NCBI GenBank assembly: GCA_002343715.1
Contig: DDSA01000151.1
Coordinates: forward strand, 1 to 9,814
Source: Phycisphaerales bacterium UBA2402
GTDB lineage: Bacteria > Planctomycetota > Phycisphaerae > Phycisphaerales > UBA1924
Direction: 5' to 3'
DNA length: 9,814 nt
In this document: piece by piece, positions 6,517 to 9,814 of the stretch
Layout: each line of letters begins with the position of its first letter
How positions within the stretch are numbered: the first letter of the stretch is position 1
Made by a program: the position numbers and the translations under genes
Notes under the pieces: generated by a model
Told to the model about the DNA's origin: nothing
What the model saw: only the letters and a program-made list of their open reading frames with translations
Databases searched by the model: none

Positions 6517-6975
6517 ATGGCCCGCTTTGTCTTCCAACTCCGGTCGGTGCTGCGTCAGCGAGAGGCCGTCGAGCGTCGTTGCATGGCGGAGGTGGCTCGA
6601 CAGGAGTCCGAGCGTGCCGCGCTCGAGGAGTCCATACGCACCATCCAGTCCGACATAGGTGCCGCCCGTGACGACTGGCGCAGCAGCCTGGGCGGCGGCG
6701 GTCCCGCCGACCTGCGCTCGGCGCGTCTCAGCGCCGTGGGGTCGCTGCACCTGATCGCCAGGGCGCAGCACCAGGTGCTGAAACTGGCCGGGGCGCACCG
6801 CCGACTCGACAAAGCCCGTGGTGAGCTCGCCGAGGCCGCCGCGCGCCGGCGCGCTGTCGAACTGCTCCGAGACCGGCAGTACGAAGCATGGAAAAAGGCG
6901 CAAGACAAACTCGACGAGGCCGCGATCGATGAAATCGCCGTCTCCGCCGCCGCCCGCCCGGAGGACCACCCATGA
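6517..6975 (+). CDS. fliJ: Flagellar export protein FliJ
   Basis: The 152-residue product is FliJ, a coiled coil that inserts into the FliI hexamer like the gamma subunit of F1 and engages FlhA. It begins MARFVFQLRSVLRQREAVE, the usual FliJ opening (F-x-L-x-x-V/L-L-x-x-R). Two long helical stretches (about 10-57 and 80-145) are joined by a GGGG-containing hinge at 58-63. The C-terminal segment ELLRDRQYEAWKKAQDKLDE followed by AAIDEIA is the most diagnostic part. There is no obvious Shine-Dalgarno sequence; the start lies 6 nt after fliI. The stop overlaps the next start by ATGA. FliJ is fast-evolving, but sequence and position agree. Confidence 0.92.
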   Translation: MARFVFQLRSVLRQREAVERRCMAEVARQESERAALEESIRTIQSDIGAARDDWRSSLGGGGPADLRSARLSAVGSLHLIARAQHQVLKLAGAHRRLDKARGELAEAAARRRAVELLRDRQYEAWKKAQDKLDEAAIDEIAVSAAARPEDHP

Positions 6976-7724
6976 AAGCACTGTGGAACGCAACCGTCGC
7001 CGTCGCCTTCGCCAATCTTCTGGCGCTCTCCGGGTTTGTCATCTATCTCATCGCCACGGATCGCCTCGACCTCGACCGTGCACGTCAGGTGCGGTTGCTG
7101 CTCACCGTCACGATCACCGAGCAGAAAGCCGCCGAGGCCGAAGCCGCCTCGAAGGCGCAAGCCGATGTCAAAGCCGCCGAGGAGGCCGCCAAGGCCGCCC
7201 GCCCCCCGCTCACCGCGGCGGAGAAACTCGCCGCCCGCGTCGAAGCCACGGAACTCGACCGCGAACGCGCTTCGCGACTCCGCCGCGAAGTCGAGAGCCT
7301 TCAGCAGCGATTGGCCGCCGATGCGAGGAAACTCGCCGAGGAGCGCGCCGCGCTGGAGACCGACAAAGCGGCCTTCACGTCCGCCGTCCGCGAGGCCAAC
7401 GCCCGAGCCGGGGATGAGCAGTTCCAGAAGTCGTTGGGCATCCTGTCCGGCCTAAAGCCCGCCGCGGCGAAGGCCATGCTCCTTCAGATCATCGAAGGAG
7501 GCGGGCTCGCGCCACCCCTGATCACAGCGTCCACGCGCGCCTCATCGAATCTCGCGACGGTCATCGCGTATCTTGACGCCATGGATGAGCGTCCGCGCGC
7601 GAAGATCATGGCCGAGTTCGCCAAGGACGATCCGGCCCTGGCAACGAGGTTGCTGGAAAGTCTCAGGACCAGCGGGCAGGTGGCACAAGGCCCCGCCCCG
7701 GTTCCTGGGACCGCCGCACGATGA
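6972..7724 (+). CDS. MotE/YlxF-like membrane-anchored coiled-coil protein of the flagellar operon
   Basis: The 250-residue product has an N-terminal membrane segment (residues 7-28, AVAFANLLALSGFVIYLIA) with a long C-terminal part. Residues about 48-150 are an Ala/Glu/Lys/Arg-rich coiled coil. The C-terminal helical domain (about 153-235) contains LGILSGLKPAAAKAMLLQII and AYLDAMDERPRAKIMAEFAK with DPALATRLLESL. That pattern recalls the MgtE-N/FliG-M-like fold of MotE and YlxF proteins. Its place between fliJ and fliK matches ylxF in Bacillus. MotE helps MotC fold or secrete in rhizobia; the role of YlxF-type proteins in other phyla is less clear, so no symbol is given. GGAGG at 6960-6964 precedes the ATG by 7 nt. 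It overlaps both neighbours by ATGA. Confidence 0.75.
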   Translation: MKALWNATVAVAFANLLALSGFVIYLIATDRLDLDRARQVRLLLTVTITEQKAAEAEAASKAQADVKAAEEAAKAARPPLTAAEKLAARVEATELDRERASRLRREVESLQQRLAADARKLAEERAALETDKAAFTSAVREANARAGDEQFQKSLGILSGLKPAAAKAMLLQIIEGGGLAPPLITASTRASSNLATVIAYLDAMDERPRAKIMAEFAKDDPALATRLLESLRTSGQVAQGPAPVPGTAAR

Positions 7725-9076
7725 CAACACCGAACGCGATTCACCAACGCCCCCCACGCACGAACGCGGGGCCGACTCCAGCGCCGCATCAGGCTTTGAT
7801 CCCGCAACAACCCGCCGCGTTCGCGGCGATCATGGCGCAGTTTCCGCCGATCCGTCGATCCGAATCTGCCGATCGGACGGGCCTCGATCCGCGTCACTCC
7901 GCCGGATCATCCCACACCCGGGCGCGTGCTCCAGCGGAGGAGCCCGGCCGACCGGCCTCGGCACAACAGTCGCCCCGGCAACGCAACCTCGCGACCCAAG
8001 CCGCCGAGAAGCAACTATCGACATTCTCGACCCGGCCGGCTGCACGGGCCGCGTCCGAGGAACTGACTTCCACGGAAGAACTCCCCGCCGCAGCGACCGG
8101 CCAATCCCAAGGAACCGTCCCGAATCAACGTTCGCGCGAGCACGCCAATCCCGCGCGTGAATCCCCGACTCCAGCACCCGCACCTCAATCGACGGAGGTC
8201 TCCCGCGAGCATCGCGGCGAATCGAGTGGTGTCGTAGCGGGGCAACCCGCGGACCCTTCGGGCGGTGGACGCGCTCAGAGCGCAACCCGGAACTCACCGA
8301 ACTCATCCAGCACCCCCGCTTCAGAGACCTTCGCACGTGCCCCGGCGCATCGCGAGGGAACGCCGCACGGATCCTCTTCTCGCATCGCGCAGCGCGCCCC
8401 CGGTCCGGCTCCGCAGATCACCACCGGCGCATCGACGCCCAGTCCTCGCGCGATCCTGGCGCGACTCGGCACGATGAGCCAGGCCCGTATCACGCTCGCA
8501 GCCGAGCCGCTCAAGGAAGAAGCCGCCCTGACCGCACAGGCCGCGGGCGGGCTTGCCGCCGCGCTGCGAAAAGGCGGAGGTACGGTCACGCTCAACCTCC
8601 GACCCGAGCACCTGGGCGCCCTGACCATCAATGTCACTCTCACGGGGGATGCGCTCGCCGCCACGCTCACCGCCGACAGCGAATCGGCACGGGAGTTGCT
8701 GGAACATTCGTTGCCCCTGCTTCGGGAGTCCATCGAGGCGCGGGGGCTGCGCATCGAGCGCATGGAAGTCTCGCACCCGGCGGAGCCGGCGACGCGAGCG
8801 ACCACGCGGTCGGATGAATCAGCACCGGCGCACGCGCCGGACGCGCAGGATCACAACGCCGCGACCGACGGTCGCGGTGATCAACACCGGGAGCGCGAGG
8901 AACCGCGCTCCGAACCGGGGCACGCAGGAAGCGACGGACGCACGGACGCGTCCGATGCCGCGGATAACGGTGATTCAATGGACGCCGCGGCGGAGCCGCG
9001 GCCGGAGATCGCCGCACCCGTCGCCCTGTTCGGGGCCGATGGACGGCATCGGTTGCGGCTCGATGCGTGGGCGTAG
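7721..9076 (+). CDS. fliK: Flagellar hook-length control protein FliK
   Basis: The 451-residue product is FliK, the exported ruler that sets hook length and switches export specificity through FlhB. Residues 1 to about 245 are low-complexity, rich in Pro, Ser, Thr, Arg and Ala, as expected for the unfolded ruler. The conserved hook-length domain (Flg_hook) covers about 280-352: LRPEHLGAL (293-301), then SARELLEHSLPLLRESIEARGLRIERMEVS. A 99-residue charged Asp/Arg/His/Ala-rich tail follows and ends HRLRLDAWA. Only a weak GGGA at 7707-7710 precedes the ATG. The start overlaps the previous stop by ATGA at 7721-7724, so translational coupling is likely. flgD follows after 94 nt. N-terminal identity rests on composition and position; the C-domain is diagnostic. 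Confidence 0.93.
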   Translation: MTTPNAIHQRPPRTNAGPTPAPHQALIPQQPAAFAAIMAQFPPIRRSESADRTGLDPRHSAGSSHTRARAPAEEPGRPASAQQSPRQRNLATQAAEKQLSTFSTRPAARAASEELTSTEELPAAATGQSQGTVPNQRSREHANPARESPTPAPAPQSTEVSREHRGESSGVVAGQPADPSGGGRAQSATRNSPNSSSTPASETFARAPAHREGTPHGSSSRIAQRAPGPAPQITTGASTPSPRAILARLGTMSQARITLAAEPLKEEAALTAQAAGGLAAALRKGGGTVTLNLRPEHLGALTINVTLTGDALAATLTADSESARELLEHSLPLLRESIEARGLRIERMEVSHPAEPATRATTRSDESAPAHAPDAQDHNAATDGRGDQHREREEPRSEPGHAGSDGRTDASDAADNGDSMDAAAEPRPEIAAPVALFGADGRHRLRLDAWA

Positions 9077-9121
9077 CGTCCCGCGCGACGGGCTCGGCGA
9101 GGCGCTCGGGCGGAGACCACA

Positions 9122-9157
9122 GCGCCGGGATCGGCACACGCGTCGGCACGCCGGCGC
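9122..9157. repeat. 7-bp inverted repeat abutting the flgD ribosome binding site
   Basis: GCGCCGG (9122-9128) and CCGGCGC (9151-9157) are perfect reverse complements with a 22-nt spacer that contains TCGGCAC twice (9131-9137 and 9143-9149). The stem ends 2 nt before the flgD Shine-Dalgarno at 9160. A smaller CCCG/CGGG pair lies at 9080-9083/9089-9092. No T-tract follows either. It may be an RNA structure affecting flgD translation, or chance in GC-rich DNA. Confidence 0.4.
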
Positions 9158-9159
9158 GC

Positions 9160-9165
9160 GGAGGT
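9160..9165 (+). promoter_or_regulatory. Strong ribosome binding site of flgD
   Basis: GGAGGT at 9160-9165 is 5 nt before the ATG at 9171. The TAA at 9165-9167 is in frame with flgD, so no upstream start is possible and this start is fixed. Confidence 0.8.
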
Positions 9166-9170
9166 AACGC

Positions 9171-9623
9171 ATGGACGAGATCGGCACCATCGGTTCCGGG
9201 GGCGTGGCGCGCTCCACGGCCACGGGCAGGGGCTTCAGCGCCATGACATCCGACGAGTTCTCGAAGATCATCTTCACCGAACTCGCCAACCAGGATCCCC
9301 TCCAACCCAACGACACGGGCGCCTTGCTCGAGCAGATCTCGACGCTCCGCTCCATCGAGGCCGACACCAACCTCTCCGAGCGACTCAAGCGCCTCGTTTC
9401 GCAGAACGAGTTCGCCTCCGCCGCGGGGCTGCTGGGCAAACGTGTCGGCGGCATCGCGCTCGATAACGCCCGGGTGCGAGGCACGGTCGCGAGCGTCTCG
9501 CGAACCTCCGAAGGCCCGGTCCTCACGCTCAGCGGCGGCGAGCGCATCAACATGAACAATCTGGACTTTGTGCACGGCGAGGGCACCGATACCTCTCCCG
9601 ACGAAACCGGAGGTGATGAATGA
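9171..9623 (+). CDS. flgD: Flagellar hook capping protein FlgD (short form)
   Basis: The 150-residue product resembles short FlgD proteins such as that of Bacillus rather than the roughly 230-residue enterobacterial form. FlgD caps the growing hook and guides FlgE assembly. The conserved N-domain runs from about residue 29 to 63, with FSKIIFTELANQDPLQPND (30-48; family pattern FLxLLxTQLxNQDPLxPxD) and EQISTLRSIE. AAGLLGKRV at 84-92 matches the usual S-LIGKxV block that opens the next segment. Instead of full tudor/Fn3 domains it has only a short beta-rich segment up to residue about 135 (GTVASVSRTSEGPVLTLSGG) and an acidic tail. The start is fixed by an in-frame TAA at 9165-9167. The stop overlaps the next start. 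Confidence 0.93.
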   Translation: MDEIGTIGSGGVARSTATGRGFSAMTSDEFSKIIFTELANQDPLQPNDTGALLEQISTLRSIEADTNLSERLKRLVSQNEFASAAGLLGKRVGGIALDNARVRGTVASVSRTSEGPVLTLSGGERINMNNLDFVHGEGTDTSPDETGGDE

Positions 9624-9814
9624 CACTCGCCGCCACCGCCCTGCTCGGCGCACTCGGGGCGCTCGGACGCTCGCGTGCCGCCGCCCCGACCCAGCCCGCG
9701 CCCGGAACCGGCGGGGATTTCTCCGAAGCCCTCGCCCGTGCGGAGTCCGGCCACCTGTCCAGCGGTGCGCCGGTGCGGATCGCCAAGGGCCTTGACCTGC
9801 AACTCAGCGAGAGC
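9620..9814 (+). CDS. Probable small 'flagellar operon protein' of the FlgD-FlgE interval (partial, 3' end outside window)
   Basis: The 65 residues visible start at an ATG (9620) that overlaps the flgD stop as ATGA. GGAGGTGA at 9609-9616 is a near-ideal Shine-Dalgarno for it. After an Ala/Gly/Pro-rich N-terminus (1-32), residues 33-65 read GDFSEALARAE, then SGAPVRIAKGLDLQLSES. This fits the small family of uncharacterised flagellar operon proteins (TIGR02530 / flg_new), which have an 'F-x-x-x-L ... V-x-I/F-S/A-K/R-G-x-x-x-R/L-L' pattern and usually sit between flgD and flgE. The match is from memory of the family pattern and only half the protein is visible. The N-terminal hydrophobic run (TALLGALGALG) is too short for a confident signal or membrane segment. 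Confidence 0.6.
   Translation, partial: MTLAATALLGALGALGRSRAAAPTQPAPGTGGDFSEALARAESGHLSSGAPVRIAKGLDLQLSES

Noticed and set aside
5236..6993. A 585-codon open frame on the - strand opposite fliI and fliJ
   Set aside because: It is the same compositional shadow: the + strand holds an unmistakable FliI with Walker motifs and FliJ, and the antisense product shows no domain.
7111..7200. Repetitive GCCGCC-rich stretch in the MotE-like gene as a DNA repeat or CRISPR-like array
   Set aside because: It encodes an Ala/Glu/Lys coiled coil; the repetition comes from Ala codons and has no regular unit or spacers.
8667..9653. A 328-codon open frame on the - strand opposite the end of fliK and flgD
   Set aside because: The translation is Arg/Ala/Pro-rich low complexity and runs against two well-supported genes; no ribosome site or domain was seen.

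Overview
The window is a high-GC segment of a large flagellar assembly operon, with every recognisable gene on the + strand. It opens with the last 28 codons of a Fis-type helix-turn-helix protein, probably a sigma-54-dependent flagellar activator. Then follow flgB, flgC, fliE, fliF, fliG, fliH, fliI, fliJ, a membrane-anchored coiled-coil MotE/YlxF-like gene, fliK and flgD. The last gene, cut by the window edge, resembles the small 'flagellar operon protein' family often found between flgD and flgE. The order from flgB to flgD matches the Bacillus subtilis fla/che operon, including a YlxF-type gene between fliJ and fliK. The high GC, frequent starts without a Shine-Dalgarno sequence, and the style of the FlgB/FlgC and HTH sequences fit a Planctomycetota (Phycisphaerae-like) bacterium. 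That assignment is a judgement from sequence style, not a search result.

Layout. 1-88: end of the regulator. 89-177: short intergenic region with a 9-bp inverted repeat and a good match to a sigma-54 (-24/-12) promoter, only about 7 nt upstream of flgB once the start site is inferred. 178-1440: rod and adaptor genes flgB, flgC and fliE, separated by short gaps, one of which (1070-1134) holds a strong hairpin. 1441-1633: the longest gap, densely folded, leading to fliF. 1634-4417: MS-ring protein FliF and switch protein FliG. 4433-6975: the export ATPase module FliH-FliI-FliJ. 6972-7724: the MotE/YlxF-like gene. 7721-9076: hook-length ruler FliK. 9171-9623: hook cap FlgD. 9620-9814: partial small flagellar operon protein.

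Function together. FliF forms the MS ring, FliG docks on its C-terminus to form the rotor torque ring, and FliE with FlgB/FlgC starts the rod. FliH, FliI and FliJ energise and deliver export substrates, while FliK and FlgD control hook length and assembly. Many junctions are tight (TGATG or ATGA overlaps at fliH/fliI, fliJ/motE-like, motE-like/fliK and flgD/next), which supports one polycistronic unit. The longer gaps (flgC-fliE, fliE-fliF, fliK-flgD) each carry GC-rich inverted repeats without a T-tract. They look more like RNA-structure or processing elements than terminators.

The protein content is conventional. No mobile element, CRISPR array, RNA gene or clearly novel system was seen. 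The points most worth a second look are regulatory: the near-leaderless sigma-54 promoter of flgB and the structured fliE-fliF and fliK-flgD leaders. The least characterised gene is the MotE/YlxF-like one.
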